64,000 bases of DNA from an uncultured Nitrospira sp. (GCA_902500775.1 CABVRZ010000010.1:46054-110053), one strand, 5' to 3'; positions 1-9,292 are shown, counted from the first letter of the stretch. Notes: generated by a model not told the origin, from the letters alone. Made by a program: numbers and translations.

Positions 1-1
1 C

Positions 2-985
2 CTGACAGGCAAGGTCCGACAGACTTGGGGCGAGAAGGAAGTCAAGGTTCCGGAGCAAAAGAAGTATGTCAAATATACCCAAAACTATATGAGCCGAACC
101 ATTGTCGACTTCGACAATGGGACAATCGTGGTGGAAACCCTGGACGACAAAGCCCCGAAGGAGAGCCTCAAGAACGCGATTATCACAACCTTGCTCACAC
201 CCGACGATCCACGCTCCGTTGATCTATTTTCCGACAAGCCAGTGACCCTGACCAGTGACCATTCTCCGTATTTACTTGGGCTGGTACTAGATCAGAGCGG
301 ACAGCCGATCCGCACCCCAGCTCAGGCGGACGCGTTTGCGGCCTCCAGTCTCGAGAGTGCTAAGGGAAGGCCAGTGGACCAGAACGGCGTGACAAAACAA
401 GCGCTGATCGCCGAAATCAAGATGGTGGCCAACTTCTCGAACAAACAGGCGGACAAATATCGAGCAACGGTCGCGAGATTTGCGGAGCAATTCAAAATCA
501 GTCCCAGCCTTATTTTTGCCGTGATTCGGACTGAGAGTAACTTTAACCCGTTTGCCGTGAGTTCCGCCCCGGCTTTTGGTCTGATGCAGCTGGTACCAAC
601 GAGCGGAGGCCGAGATGCGTACCGAAAAGCCAAAGGGAAAGATACCATTCCCTCGCGTGACTACCTTTTCGATCCTGAGAACAACATTGAGCTCGGCAGC
701 GCCTACCTCAATGTCTTGTCATACAATCAGCTTGAACAGATCGACAATGAGGTGTCACGGGAGTATTGTGTCATCTCGGCATATAATACTGGGGCGGGAA
801 ATGTCTTCAAGGCTTTTGCCGCCAACTCCACATCCGCTATCAACCAGATCAATGGCCTTGAGCCGCCTGCTGTCTACGACCGGTTGCGCAATAACTTGCC
901 GTATCAAGAAACAAGGGATTACCTGGTGAAAGTCGTGGGGTTTCGCAAGCAGTTTGTCTCCCTCGCAGAAGGCCCTGGGCGGTGA
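2..985 (+). CDS. mltC: MltC-like membrane-bound lytic murein transglycosylase, 5' end outside window
   Basis: The frame is open to the window edge, so the N-terminus is missing; 327 residues are visible. The first stretch (KYVKYTQNYMSR, then DFDNGTIVVETL) matches the N-terminal domain of MltC. The C-terminal half is a lysozyme-like SLT domain: catalytic Glu at about visible residue 178 in RTESNFNP, then AFGLMQL and the YNTGAGNV motif. The family cleaves the glycosidic bonds of peptidoglycan with formation of 1,6-anhydromuramic acid, at the outer membrane. The ATG at 89 lies inside the conserved domain and is not the real start. The next genes are on the other strand, so this gene ends its transcript here. 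MltC assignment is good; an unclassified SLT protein is the alternative. Confidence 0.85.
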   Translation: MTGKVRQTWGEKEVKVPEQKKYVKYTQNYMSRTIVDFDNGTIVVETLDDKAPKESLKNAIITTLLTPDDPRSVDLFSDKPVTLTSDHSPYLLGLVLDQSGQPIRTPAQADAFAASSLESAKGRPVDQNGVTKQALIAEIKMVANFSNKQADKYRATVARFAEQFKISPSLIFAVIRTESNFNPFAVSSAPAFGLMQLVPTSGGRDAYRKAKGKDTIPSRDYLFDPENNIELGSAYLNVLSYNQLEQIDNEVSREYCVISAYNTGAGNVFKAFAANSTSAINQINGLEPPAVYDRLRNNLPYQETRDYLVKVVGFRKQFVSLAEGPGR

Positions 986-1037
986 CCGTGCCGCGATGGT
1001 CACCACCCTCGCACAGCACCCTCATGGAGTGGAGATA

Positions 1038-1436
1038 TCAGGCTGTTAGTCTGGTCCCAGACTTCGACTGGTGGGTCATAAAAGCCTGAAGATGTTGATT
1101 GTCATGAGGAGACAACCTCTCAAACTCCACCCCATAAATCTGTTCTTTCCCCCATCGAACGGTTGCAGTTTCGATAACCGTTGATGCTGGCTGATTCGGC
1201 AATCGCAATTGCATGGCGATGCGATCACCGGGCGTAATCACCGCCTCCGTCATAACCCTCACCCCTTTTTCGGACACATCATAGACAATCCCTAACCCCT
1301 GTTCGATCACTCCTTTCCTCAAACGCCCTACACGAGCAAACGAACAGGGGAACGGCGCCGACACGCGAACGCGAGGATATCGGCGCAACTGAGGAACACT
1401 CCCACCACCATTGGGGTTGAAGTCTGAATCATCCAT
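1038..1436 (-). CDS. PilZ-domain protein (first of a tandem pair)
   Basis: A 132-residue single-domain PilZ protein. The c-di-GMP binding signature is visible as RRYPRVRV near residue 19 and DVSEKGVRV near residue 53, followed by the beta-barrel strands (ATVRWGKEQIYGVEFERL). PilZ proteins bind cyclic di-GMP and pass the signal to partner proteins in motility, exopolysaccharide or transcription; the partner is not identifiable here. It starts 6 bases after the stop of the PilZ gene at 1443–1823, so the two are very likely co-transcribed and arose by duplication. Confidence 0.85.
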   Translation of the reverse strand: MDDSDFNPNGGGSVPQLRRYPRVRVSAPFPCSFARVGRLRKGVIEQGLGIVYDVSEKGVRVMTEAVITPGDRIAMQLRLPNQPASTVIETATVRWGKEQIYGVEFERLSPHDNQHLQAFMTHQSKSGTRLTA

Positions 1437-1442
1437 GATTAT

Positions 1443-1823
1443 TTACTCCTCCTCTCTTTCTGTGGCAGTCATGTACGCTGCCAACTGTCGAGACGCCGAC
1501 TCGGACACCATCCTGAATGCAAGCCCATGGAATTGCTGGTTCCGCCAACACACGATGGCCACGGTCACTTCGGCCGGAGGAGCGCTCTTGCTCAATCGGA
1601 GTGTGAGGGACACCTGATCACCTGGCTCGATAGGCGCATCCGTACTCAGACACACTCCGCCAGTCGACAGATCATGGACCAGACCGACGTCATGCACAGA
1701 TTTCCGAAACCACCATCTGGCACTCACTGAGGAAAGAGAACAGCTGAAAGGCGTAAGAATCCGAACTCGCGGGTATCGCCGAGGTTTGGTTCGCGTTATG
1801 CGCGTTGATTGAGTCGTTTGCAT
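1443..1823 (-). CDS. PilZ-domain protein (second of a tandem pair)
   Basis: PilZ domain with RRYPRVRI and DLSTGGVCL as the two parts of the cyclic di-GMP binding motif. The frame stays open to a GTG at 1844, but the ATG at 1823 is preceded by a strong ribosome binding site (GAGGTGG, 5–11 bases upstream), so I take 126 residues as the product. It is the upstream member of the pair with the gene at 1038–1436. The two proteins share layout and motifs but differ in sequence, so the duplication is old. Confidence 0.83.
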   Translation of the reverse strand: MQTTQSTRITRTKPRRYPRVRILTPFSCSLSSVSARWWFRKSVHDVGLVHDLSTGGVCLSTDAPIEPGDQVSLTLRLSKSAPPAEVTVAIVCWRNQQFHGLAFRMVSESASRQLAAYMTATEREEE

Positions 1824-1884
1824 CGTCCACCTCGTGAGAACCACTCTATCTCACGAGATGGATTCTGCGAACTATTTTTCAACT

Positions 1885-3171
1885 TTACGGACGGAGTGCT
1901 GGCGTCGTCCCATGCGATGACGGTTTGGAATGGGGTCTTCGACGTCTTTGGAAAGAGCGTGGTTGATCAGGTCTTCCTTGACTTCCAGGGGAACGGCTAT
2001 TCCGATGAATAGCTCCATTCTCGCGCGGACTAGCCTGCACAGAAGGGCCGCTCCCTGGAACCACCGGAACAGCCCGTCCCAGCAGACGCTCAATCGCACG
2101 GAGCTGTTGCGTATCCTCGCTGGTCACAAAACTTGTGGCACGTCCAGTCGTTTTCATCCGAGCCGTACGGCCGATCCGGTGCACATAGTCCTCAGGAACA
2201 TTCGGTAGGTCAAAATTGATCACATGGCCAATGTTGGCCACGTCAATCCCACGAGCCGCAATATCCGTTGCCACCAACACACGGAACGTCCCTCGTCGAA
2301 AACCTTCCAGCGCCGCACGTCTCTGTGACAAACTCCGGTCACCGTGCAACACCGCCACTCGATGGCCTGCATGATCCAGCATGCGCCCCACCCGATCGGC
2401 ACGGTGCTTCGTTCTTGTAAAGACGAGCGCGCTATCTTTATCGGCTCCCAAGAGAGACAAGAGAAGATCGGTCTTGTCGGCATGAGATGTATGATGCACC
2501 GATTGAGTCACTCCGTCAGCGGTCGTCGCCGATGGTGCTACCATGACGCGGACAGGATTGTTGACGCTTGCTTGAACTAACCGGGCAAGATCCGCCGGGA
2601 GCGTGGCCGAGAAAAGCAAGGTCTGCCGCTCCTCCGGCAATGCATCCAGGATCTGATTGATTTGAGGCGCAAAGCCCATATCCAACATCCGGTCTGCCTC
2701 ATCCAACACCAACATCGTGATAGAGGACAACAAAATCGTACCGTTCCACATATGATCAAGGAGACGACCCGGCGTCGCCACCAGAACGTCCGGTCGCTGT
2801 CGCAAGCCTCTCACTTGGGCTTGCATGTCTGCGCCTCCCACGATGACCGTCGCAGAGATGCGCCGACTCCGCCCAAGTTTCTCAATGGTGGTCAGAGTCT
2901 GCAAGGCAAGCTCACGCGTTGGCGCGAGAATCAACGCTTTCGGCTGCCCCTTCGGTAAGGTGGACAGCCGTTCAATCATCGGAATCACGAACGCAGCCGT
3001 CTTTCCCGTGCCGGTCTGGGCGCATCCGATCACATCTCGCCCAGCCAGAGCGGGAGGAATGGCTTGTTCTTGAATAGGAGTTGGTGAAGTAAACCCAGCA
3101 TTAGCCAGATCGTGTAAAAGAGCCTCGGATAAACCGAGGGCGTGAAAATTGCGAGGAGCAGACGTATCCAC
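1885..3171 (-). CDS. rhlE: DEAD-box ATP-dependent RNA helicase, RhlE type
   Basis: 428 residues with the full helicase motif series in order: Q motif (GFTSPTPIQEQAI), AQTGTGKT, PTRELALQ, TPGRLLDH, DEADRMLD, SATLP, HGDRSLSQRRAAL, VATDIAARGIDV and HRIGRTARM. The C-terminal tail is basic and rich in Arg, Gln and Ser, as in RhlE proteins that act on ribosome assembly and mRNA decay. The start is a GTG with AAAGGA about 9 bases upstream. It is followed, 60 bases on, by the PilZ pair in the same direction, but the gap makes co-transcription only possible. RhlE is preferred to other DEAD helicases from the short tail and the core wording. Confidence 0.9.
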   Translation of the reverse strand: MDTSAPRNFHALGLSEALLHDLANAGFTSPTPIQEQAIPPALAGRDVIGCAQTGTGKTAAFVIPMIERLSTLPKGQPKALILAPTRELALQTLTTIEKLGRSRRISATVIVGGADMQAQVRGLRQRPDVLVATPGRLLDHMWNGTILLSSITMLVLDEADRMLDMGFAPQINQILDALPEERQTLLFSATLPADLARLVQASVNNPVRVMVAPSATTADGVTQSVHHTSHADKTDLLLSLLGADKDSALVFTRTKHRADRVGRMLDHAGHRVAVLHGDRSLSQRRAALEGFRRGTFRVLVATDIAARGIDVANIGHVINFDLPNVPEDYVHRIGRTARMKTTGRATSFVTSEDTQQLRAIERLLGRAVPVVPGSGPSVQASPRENGAIHRNSRSPGSQGRPDQPRSFQRRRRPHSKPSSHGTTPALRP

Positions 3172-3375
3172 TAAACTATCCTTTCAGTTTGATCGCATTA
3201 TGACGGGATCAGAGAACCGAGGGGAGAAACAACCGGGCTGGGTGTAGCTCCAAACTGGACCTGGTCGCGATGCGATCGCGAAGTCCGTTATGGTTTGAAG
3301 CATTCTCTCGCCGGACTAGCACGAGATAAATACAGCTCTACCATACAGCATGCTATTCACAACGTCAACCGCTTC

Positions 3376-4119
3376 TGATCTTCCCCCCAATTGGGTGGAA
3401 ACCGGGTTACGCGACGGCCACTCTCGCTTCGTACTCGGCTGGGGAGTGATCGCCGAGGGTCGAATGGCAGCGCTGCCGATTATAGAACACCTCAATGTAT
3501 TCGACGATGTCCTGAATCGCTTCGCTCCGTGTCATGTACTGCCGCTGGTAGACGAGCTCGTGCTTCAGTATCCCAAAGAAGCTCTCCACGACTCCTGGTG
3601 AATCATCCGAATGACGGAGTGCAGCCTACGCGTCTGGATGGACCGGGCACTCGCAGGCCGTGATCGCCCCGCGTAATAGCCTGCCGGCGAGACGGCCAAG
3701 GCACGGCACATTAGGCGGATCGGATCGCGACGGTCGTGCTCCTGGATCACCCGATATCTCATCGCGACTCCTTCGCGAAGCACGCCACCGTACGTCATAA
3801 ACAATCCCGCTCCTGTTTCAAGATGGCATTTTCACGTCGCAGCCGCACGAGCTCACTCTGTTCCGCCCGCATCGACTGCCGTATGTGCCCCTGGCATTCC
3901 GCCTGGTGCGGCTCCGCACGCCAGCGGTAGGGCAGATGGTCGGCAATGCCCAGATCCCAGGCCACTTGTGCGACAGGCCGTGCCAAGTCTCGTACCAAGC
4001 GAACTGCTTCTGCCTTAAACTCTTCCGTGTACTGCCGTCTGGTCTTGGGGCTCATGTGATCCTCTAATTTCATCAAACTCCTCCTTAATACAGATGTCTG
4101 TGAAATCGGGGGAAGGTCA
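3376..4119 (-). mobile_element. IS3-family insertion sequence remnant with internal deletion
   Basis: Imperfect terminal inverted repeats are visible: TGATCTTCCCCCCAATT at 3376 and, on the other strand from 4119, TGACCTTCCCCCGATTT. Only 744 bp separate them, against about 1.2–1.3 kb for intact IS3 elements. The missing part is the central region of orfB, including the first two catalytic Asp residues. No clear 3–4 bp target duplication is seen. The element cannot transpose by itself. Confidence 0.8.
3407..4073 (-). pseudogene. IS3-family transposase, orfA plus deleted orfB
   Basis: OrfA (3795–4073) is intact: the ATG at 4073 follows AAGGAGGAG, and the protein has the HTH of this family (YTEEFKAEAVRLV) and a leucine-zipper end (LVRLRRENAILKQERD). 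OrfB begins in an overlapping frame at 3804 (MRYRVIQEHDRRDPIRLMCR) and breaks off near 3585 after MIHQESWR. It resumes in another frame with the C-terminal segment ESFFGILKHELVYQ to YNRQRCHSTLG, which carries the last catalytic Glu. About 150 residues of the DDE core are lost at the junction. Confidence 0.85.
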
Positions 4120-4359
4120 ATTATTTTTCGACTGCACAATCATCCGCTGTTGATGAGTAATGGGGGCCAACCGGATGCCTCCTGGTCCGCACATGGGGCA
4201 GCATATCGGCACCAGTAGATCGGATCGCTTCTTTTCTGGTACCTTCGCACTTGTTCACATGACTACATCCAAGACGATTGCTGCGACTGAGTCTTTCGCC
4301 CTATACCAAGACCCTCTTAACATTCACCTCCAGTTAGAAGATTGTGAGATAATCTTTCT

Positions 4360-6174
4360 ATGTTTCTGAAACGCTGGCTCGTTGGAGACCCCCTTAAGAC
4401 TGCGCAAGCAAGGCACGAACGGCTCTCCAAAACAATCGCTCTTGCTATCTTCTCATCAAACGCGATTTCGTCCGTCGCCTATGGAACGGAGGAAATCCTG
4501 CTGGTGTTGATTCTCGCTGGTCCGGCAGCCGTCGCCTGGTCGATTCCCGTCAGCTTCGCCATCCTCTTTCTCGTCGTGATGTTGACGATTTCCTACCGGC
4601 AAATCATCCACGAATATCCTGAAGGAGGCGGAGCCTACGTCGTCGCACGAACGAACCTGGGTGACCAACCGGCTCTCGTGGCAGCTGCAGCCCTCATGAT
4701 CGACTATGTCTTAACCGTAGCCGTCAGCGTGGCCGCCGGCATTGCGGCCCTGACATCCGCCATCCCAAGTCTATTTGTTCACCGCGAGGCCCTTGGATTG
4801 GTCGCCATTCTGTTCATCATCATGATGAACCTCCGTGGAGTTCGCGAATCCGGCAAGTTTTTTGCTATTCCAACCTACTTTGCCATAGGAGCCCTTGGCC
4901 TTCTGGTTCTCGTAGGGACCGTTCGATCTCTCGCAAGTACCGGCGCAATCCTCCCCCCCCCAACCCCTGTCGAGACAGAAGCGCTGACCCTGTTCCTCGT
5001 CCTCCGCGCCTTTGCAGCAGGGTGCTCAGCCGTGACTGGGATGGAAGTGATTTCAAACGGAGTCAAGGCCTTTCGCCCACCAGAGCCACGGAATGCGGCG
5101 ATCACCATGGTCTGGATGTCCACGATCCTGGCCTCGCTCTTCATGGGTATCAGTTGGATGGCCTATCATAACGGCATCTTGGCCAAGATTGATGAAACCG
5201 TGATTTCCCAGCTCGCCCGATTGACATTCGGCACAGGCCTCATCTACTACTCCATACAGATCGGCACCATGGCCTTGTTGGTATTGGCTGCGAACAGTGC
5301 CTTTGCCGGTTTTCCGCACCTGGCGTCGATCCTGGCACGCGACGGGTTCATGCCTCATCAGATGGCGACCTTTGGAGATCGACTGGTTTTTTCGAATGGC
5401 ATTATCATCCTTGGGTTCTTTGCCTGCCTCCTACTTGTGATCTTCGAGGGCGACACACACGGATTGATTCCCTTATATGCCATCGGGGTATTTGCCTCCT
5501 TTACACTGTCTCAGGCGGGCATGGTGAAACAATGGCTTGTGAAGAAAGGACCACACTGGCAGACGAAACTGATCGTCAATGGAGCCGGTGCCTTGACGAC
5601 CGGTATTGCGACGATCATCATTGCCACCACCAAATTCATGCAGGGCGCGTGGATCGTCTTTGTACTCGTTGCCATTCTCCTACTCATATTTCAGGGCATC
5701 CGCTCCCATTATAAAGCCGTCAGCGAACAGATCGCACTGGACCGACGGGGAGAACGACCGCCGTTGCCTCGGCGCAATATCGTCATTATTCCCGTCAGTG
5801 GAATGAATCGTGCCGTGGTTCGTGCACTGGACTACGCACGGAGTCGACCGGGCGAAGTCCGCGCCGTGTTCATCGACGTGGATCCTGAAGAAAGTGCCAA
5901 GGTCAAAATCCAGTGGGCGCAATGGGGAGGCGGCGTGAATTTGATTGCGCTGTCGTCGCCCTATCGTTCGGTTCTTGGATCATTGCTGGACTACGTCGAG
6001 GAAGTCCTCGAAAAAGATCAGAATAGCTGGGTGACCGTCGTGATCCCAGAGATCCTACCGGCACGATGGTGGCAGAATATTCTCCATAACCAACGAGCGC
6101 TCATGCTCAAAGCCTCATTGCTGTTCAAAGAGCGCATAATTCTCATCGACGTCCCCTATCATTTGACGCGATGA
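4360..6174 (+). CDS. kimA: KimA-like APC-family potassium transporter
   Basis: 604 residues, the length of Bacillus KimA (YdaO). The N-terminal start (LVGDPLKT, then LAIFSSNAISSVAYGTEEILL) and the segment SYRQIIHEYPEGGGAYVVARTNLG are characteristic. About 12 hydrophobic segments follow, then a soluble C-terminal domain from about residue 470 (RRNIVIIPVSGMNRAVVRAL) resembling a USP-like nucleotide-binding fold. KimA imports potassium with protons and is inhibited by cyclic di-AMP in Firmicutes; whether that control exists here is unknown. A general amino-acid permease of the APC family is the alternative. The 240 bases upstream show no riboswitch that I can recognise. Confidence 0.8.
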   Translation: MFLKRWLVGDPLKTAQARHERLSKTIALAIFSSNAISSVAYGTEEILLVLILAGPAAVAWSIPVSFAILFLVVMLTISYRQIIHEYPEGGGAYVVARTNLGDQPALVAAAALMIDYVLTVAVSVAAGIAALTSAIPSLFVHREALGLVAILFIIMMNLRGVRESGKFFAIPTYFAIGALGLLVLVGTVRSLASTGAILPPPTPVETEALTLFLVLRAFAAGCSAVTGMEVISNGVKAFRPPEPRNAAITMVWMSTILASLFMGISWMAYHNGILAKIDETVISQLARLTFGTGLIYYSIQIGTMALLVLAANSAFAGFPHLASILARDGFMPHQMATFGDRLVFSNGIIILGFFACLLLVIFEGDTHGLIPLYAIGVFASFTLSQAGMVKQWLVKKGPHWQTKLIVNGAGALTTGIATIIIATTKFMQGAWIVFVLVAILLLIFQGIRSHYKAVSEQIALDRRGERPPLPRRNIVIIPVSGMNRAVVRALDYARSRPGEVRAVFIDVDPEESAKVKIQWAQWGGGVNLIALSSPYRSVLGSLLDYVEEVLEKDQNSWVTVVIPEILPARWWQNILHNQRALMLKASLLFKERIILIDVPYHLTR

Positions 6175-6180
6175 CAATGC

Positions 6181-6213
6181 CTCGTGAAGCGTGACTCGTG
6201 AAACGTGAAGCGC
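6181..6213 (+). repeat. Short degenerate tandem repeat of the GTGAAGCGTGA type
   Basis: Three degenerate copies of a CGTGAAGC / CGTGAAAC unit lie end to end just upstream of, and running into, the start of the next gene. A related tract occurs at 61965–61999 inside another gene. It looks like a dispersed intergenic repeat of this genome. Confidence 0.6.
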
Positions 6214-7235
6214 AGCTTCGGATCTCTCGCCTCGCTCTCTTCACCGCTTGCCTTGCAATGCCTTTTCCGGTTCATGCCTTCAAAATCACTGAACCGCCAG
6301 AAGGCGCCAAGCTCGCTGCTGGAACCACCATTACTGCGCGTGTGGATTTAGGCAGGGACACCGGTGTCGTCACAGTCCGCTACTATTGGTACGGTGAGCA
6401 GGATGAAGTCCTGGTTGAACAGGATGACTCAACAGCCACAGGCTCTATCGTGGCGCCAGTTGCCCTGATCGGATCCATCGAACAGGAACCCGCGTTTGGC
6501 GGTCCACTCAACGTTCCACACGACATCATCGGGCCAATGCGTCTTTTAGCGGTGGCTGAGATTTCTCGTGGGCGATTGGGCACCAGATCTGTTTTTGATG
6601 AGGTGATCGTAACGATCACCCCTCCTGCCGCCCTCACTGCGATTGATTTTGAGACAGACAAGCCATTGCAACTTGGACGAGCAGGACAGTCCTCTGCCTT
6701 CGGCCATGTAGACTCGATGGGGAAAGTGTTCGAACTCCCCGTGGTCGGAGAATTTGCCGATAGAGTCACCCGGCACATCAATTCTCCAGCCAGCGGAACG
6801 AGCTACACATCGTCCAATAGTACGGTCATCAAAGTCCTACGTGATGGACTCCTTCAAATCGTCGGCAACGGAAAAGCCATCATTACGGTCTCCAATCGTG
6901 GCAAACAGGCCTCATTGGATGTCGACGTGAATGTGAATGAGGAACCGAATGAACCACCGATCGCCGATTCCGGGACAAATAGGTCAGTCAAGGCCGGTTC
7001 TCGAGTAAAATTGAGTGGACTCAAAAGCCGTGACCCGGAGGGCGAAGCGCTCTACTATAGTTGGAGCCAAGTACGCGGCAGCAAAGTGGCTCTCCTCGAC
7101 GCCAACAACTCAGAGGCGTCGTTCCTCGCGCCAACCGTGTCAGAACCGAGGACCTATCGCTTTAAGCTGCGCGTGACGGATAAGAAGGGAGCGGATAGCT
7201 TGCCGGCGCTTGTAGAGGTGACGGTAGAACCATAA
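6198..7235 (+). CDS. Secreted protein with Ig-like and PKD-type domains
   Basis: 345 residues. A signal peptide is visible (ALFTACLAMPFPVHA, cleavage after HA). Residues about 30–150 form a beta-rich region of unknown family. About 155–250 resembles a bacterial Ig-like (Big) domain ending in NGKAIITVSNRGKQASLDVDV. The last 90 residues are PKD-like: ADSGTNRSVKAGSRVKLSG, SRDPEGEALYYSWSQV and FKLRVTDKKGADS. No enzymatic motif is seen. The apparent GTG start sits inside the short repeat at 6181–6213 and has no good ribosome binding site, so the start is uncertain. It follows the KimA-like gene by 23 bases and may be read through from it. Confidence 0.7.
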   Translation: MKREAQLRISRLALFTACLAMPFPVHAFKITEPPEGAKLAAGTTITARVDLGRDTGVVTVRYYWYGEQDEVLVEQDDSTATGSIVAPVALIGSIEQEPAFGGPLNVPHDIIGPMRLLAVAEISRGRLGTRSVFDEVIVTITPPAALTAIDFETDKPLQLGRAGQSSAFGHVDSMGKVFELPVVGEFADRVTRHINSPASGTSYTSSNSTVIKVLRDGLLQIVGNGKAIITVSNRGKQASLDVDVNVNEEPNEPPIADSGTNRSVKAGSRVKLSGLKSRDPEGEALYYSWSQVRGSKVALLDANNSEASFLAPTVSEPRTYRFKLRVTDKKGADSLPALVEVTVEP

Positions 7236-7316
7236 ACATATAAGGAGTCCTTCGCGAAGCGTGTCAGGCTCAGATCGGTATTGCCACGATAGTTATCCCC
7301 ATTTTGTTATTAAACT

Positions 7317-8834
7317 TTGAACCTTATGCTTCCCGCTGATTTCAAAGATCGCCTCAATCAAATGATGGGCGTTAAGTTTGAGGAGATCGTAACGAGAACT
7401 CAGGACGCCTTCTCTAGAGACAGTGCGGAAACTGCCCGCAGAGGGCTTACACATTCAAGTTATACCTATGGGCTTTACCAAAAGAAGCGATCTCAAGAAA
7501 TAGAAATGCGTGTCAGCGCCGTAGTCGAATGTCAAAAGCTCCTACTCTCTGCAATGCGCATCCCATTCAGCACAACATTGGCTTCGGAGCTTAAAACACT
7601 GACAGAGGCATGGGTGACGCTAGAGTGGTGCGAACGGTCTCTGCAATCCGACCCTGATTGGGGCCTACAGAATGATTTCAAAATGGGCTTTCGAGAAGAA
7701 ACCCTTCAGGCAAGAAACATGGCACTCCGAAAGGCTGCCATTGAGATTGATCTACTCGTTGATGGATTACGCCCACTACAGAACAACCAGCCATCCGCAC
7801 AAGTCAAAGAACTTGACCAAAAATTTAAGATTCTTCTTAGCCCAGACCAGATCAAGAACGACTTCGATGAATGGGCAAAGCAACTTGCACCCATCAATGG
7901 GCAGATTGCTGTGCTATTCCTTGACCTCGACAAATTCAAAGAATTGAATACTAGATATACAGAACCGAAAATTGATCAGGATTTCCTGCCCGACGCAATG
8001 CACCTGACAGAAAGGTTAGTTCGATTCCGTGGAGAGGCTGCAAAACATGGCGGAGACGAATACGTTCTGACTCTTCCAAATCATGATGCCACAGAAGCTA
8101 TGGCTTTTGCTGAAAAGCTTCGGCGAAACTTCGAACAACACACCTTTACTGTCGCAGGGGACGAAATTCATATTACCGTGTCCATCGGTGTTGCCCTATG
8201 GCCATTACATGGTTCCACATATGACGACGTGCTCACAAAAGCAAGTGCTGCAAAACAAAGTGCTAAAGCAAATCGGAACAAAGTCGTTCTTACTCAAACG
8301 AGCACCACGGATAGCTTGCCTTTACCGCAGAGTGGGCTATCAGCTCACGGGCAACGACTTGCTCAGTATTTGAATTTCAAGTCCGAAGCTGCCGATAGAG
8401 GAGAGTCTCTTCTCAGACCGGAACAAGTTCTCAGCGATACAAAAATGACCGAAGAGCAGCTATCTATTGCAGCTGATGAGTTGAGGGCACGCGGGTGGGT
8501 CGAAGCTCAGGCTGATGGAAGTCTTGTTGGCTTTCGGTATATTCAGCCGACCATTTTTCTTTTTATTGAAACGGACCCAGGTTTAAAAGGATGGGATCCT
8601 CGCCAGGATGCAAAGACTGTAGCGAAGGCTGCAATTGAGATGAATGCTCAGTCACTTTCTACTCGTGAGGTAGGGAAAACACTCAGTTGGGAACCACGGC
8701 GCCTTAACCCAGCAATGAGTTGGCTTGAGAATAGAGGCCATGCAAATTTTTCTAGTACCCTCGGGTCATCACCGTATCGATTCAGCACAATGTTTGTTAC
8801 CCCTTCCACCCATCGCCTCGCATCAGAAGCATAA
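7317..8834 (+). CDS. Divergent GGDEF-domain protein with C-terminal winged-helix-like region
   Basis: 505 residues, soluble, no signal peptide or membrane segment. Residues 1–190 are alpha-helical and match no family I recognise. Residues about 195–330 form a GGDEF domain: AVLFLDLDKFKELN, HGGDEYVL with GGDEY at 245–249, and HITVSIGVALWPLHG. The usual NDxxGH after the first motif is replaced by NTRYTEPKIDQD, so cyclase activity is plausible but not certain. The last 170 residues contain two helix-rich stretches that look like winged-helix modules. Codons are visibly richer in A and T than in neighbours, and the gene sits beside a Doc toxin and an IS element, which suggests transfer. Confidence 0.72.
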   Translation: MNLMLPADFKDRLNQMMGVKFEEIVTRTQDAFSRDSAETARRGLTHSSYTYGLYQKKRSQEIEMRVSAVVECQKLLLSAMRIPFSTTLASELKTLTEAWVTLEWCERSLQSDPDWGLQNDFKMGFREETLQARNMALRKAAIEIDLLVDGLRPLQNNQPSAQVKELDQKFKILLSPDQIKNDFDEWAKQLAPINGQIAVLFLDLDKFKELNTRYTEPKIDQDFLPDAMHLTERLVRFRGEAAKHGGDEYVLTLPNHDATEAMAFAEKLRRNFEQHTFTVAGDEIHITVSIGVALWPLHGSTYDDVLTKASAAKQSAKANRNKVVLTQTSTTDSLPLPQSGLSAHGQRLAQYLNFKSEAADRGESLLRPEQVLSDTKMTEEQLSIAADELRARGWVEAQADGSLVGFRYIQPTIFLFIETDPGLKGWDPRQDAKTVAKAAIEMNAQSLSTREVGKTLSWEPRRLNPAMSWLENRGHANFSSTLGSSPYRFSTMFVTPSTHRLASEA

Positions 8835-8929
8835 CACATGCCCTCAGCTGCGCCTTGCTCAACCGCCCCAGCGTGTAGGTTTGGAGTTAGGTTTGAGTTC
8901 TTTGATGTGCTCTCCGAGAGTTATTCCTT

Positions 8930-9292
8930 CTAACCCACATTCTTTCGAATCCACTTGGTCAAAACGTCCTTGCCCACCTCGCCAGCCGCAACTTGCAGAG
9001 TGATTGATTCCAAATATTTTTGATCAGGAAGCTCCTCAATCTCGTTCACTGTGAGAAAGGCAAGCGCAGAAAGAACCGCTGCCCGCTTGTTGTCATCAAT
9101 GAAGGGGTGATTTTGTGCGATGTGGAACATGTAGGCAGCCGCCATCGCAGCACTATCTTCGTGGAGAAAGTCCCCGCTGAATTGCTGACGTGGCATAGTC
9201 ACGGCGGCATCGAGTAAACCGTGATCTCTCACGCCGTGGGACCCACCATCACTGTCTATGGTATCGGTGTGGAGCACCGGAATGTCCTCCAC
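8930..9292 (-). CDS. doc: Doc-type Fic-fold toxin of a type II toxin–antitoxin module
   Basis: 120 residues with the Doc/Fic signature HPFIDDNKRAA at about residues 62–72, preceded by GVRDHGLLDAAVTMPRQ. Doc proteins phosphorylate and inactivate elongation factor Tu. The start is a GTG 4 bases after the stop of the antitoxin remnant, in the usual antitoxin-then-toxin order. The N-terminus is a few residues shorter than typical Doc. The catalytic motif is intact, so the toxin could still be active although its antitoxin gene is interrupted. Transcription may now depend on the IS element or on a weak internal promoter. Confidence 0.85.
   Translation of the reverse strand: MEDIPVLHTDTIDSDGGSHGVRDHGLLDAAVTMPRQQFSGDFLHEDSAAMAAAYMFHIAQNHPFIDDNKRAAVLSALAFLTVNEIEELPDQKYLESITLQVAAGEVGKDVLTKWIRKNVG

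Noticed and set aside
3240..3280. GCGATGCGATCGC palindrome upstream of rhlE as an operator
   Set aside because: Short GC-rich palindrome with no second copy or promoter context to support it.
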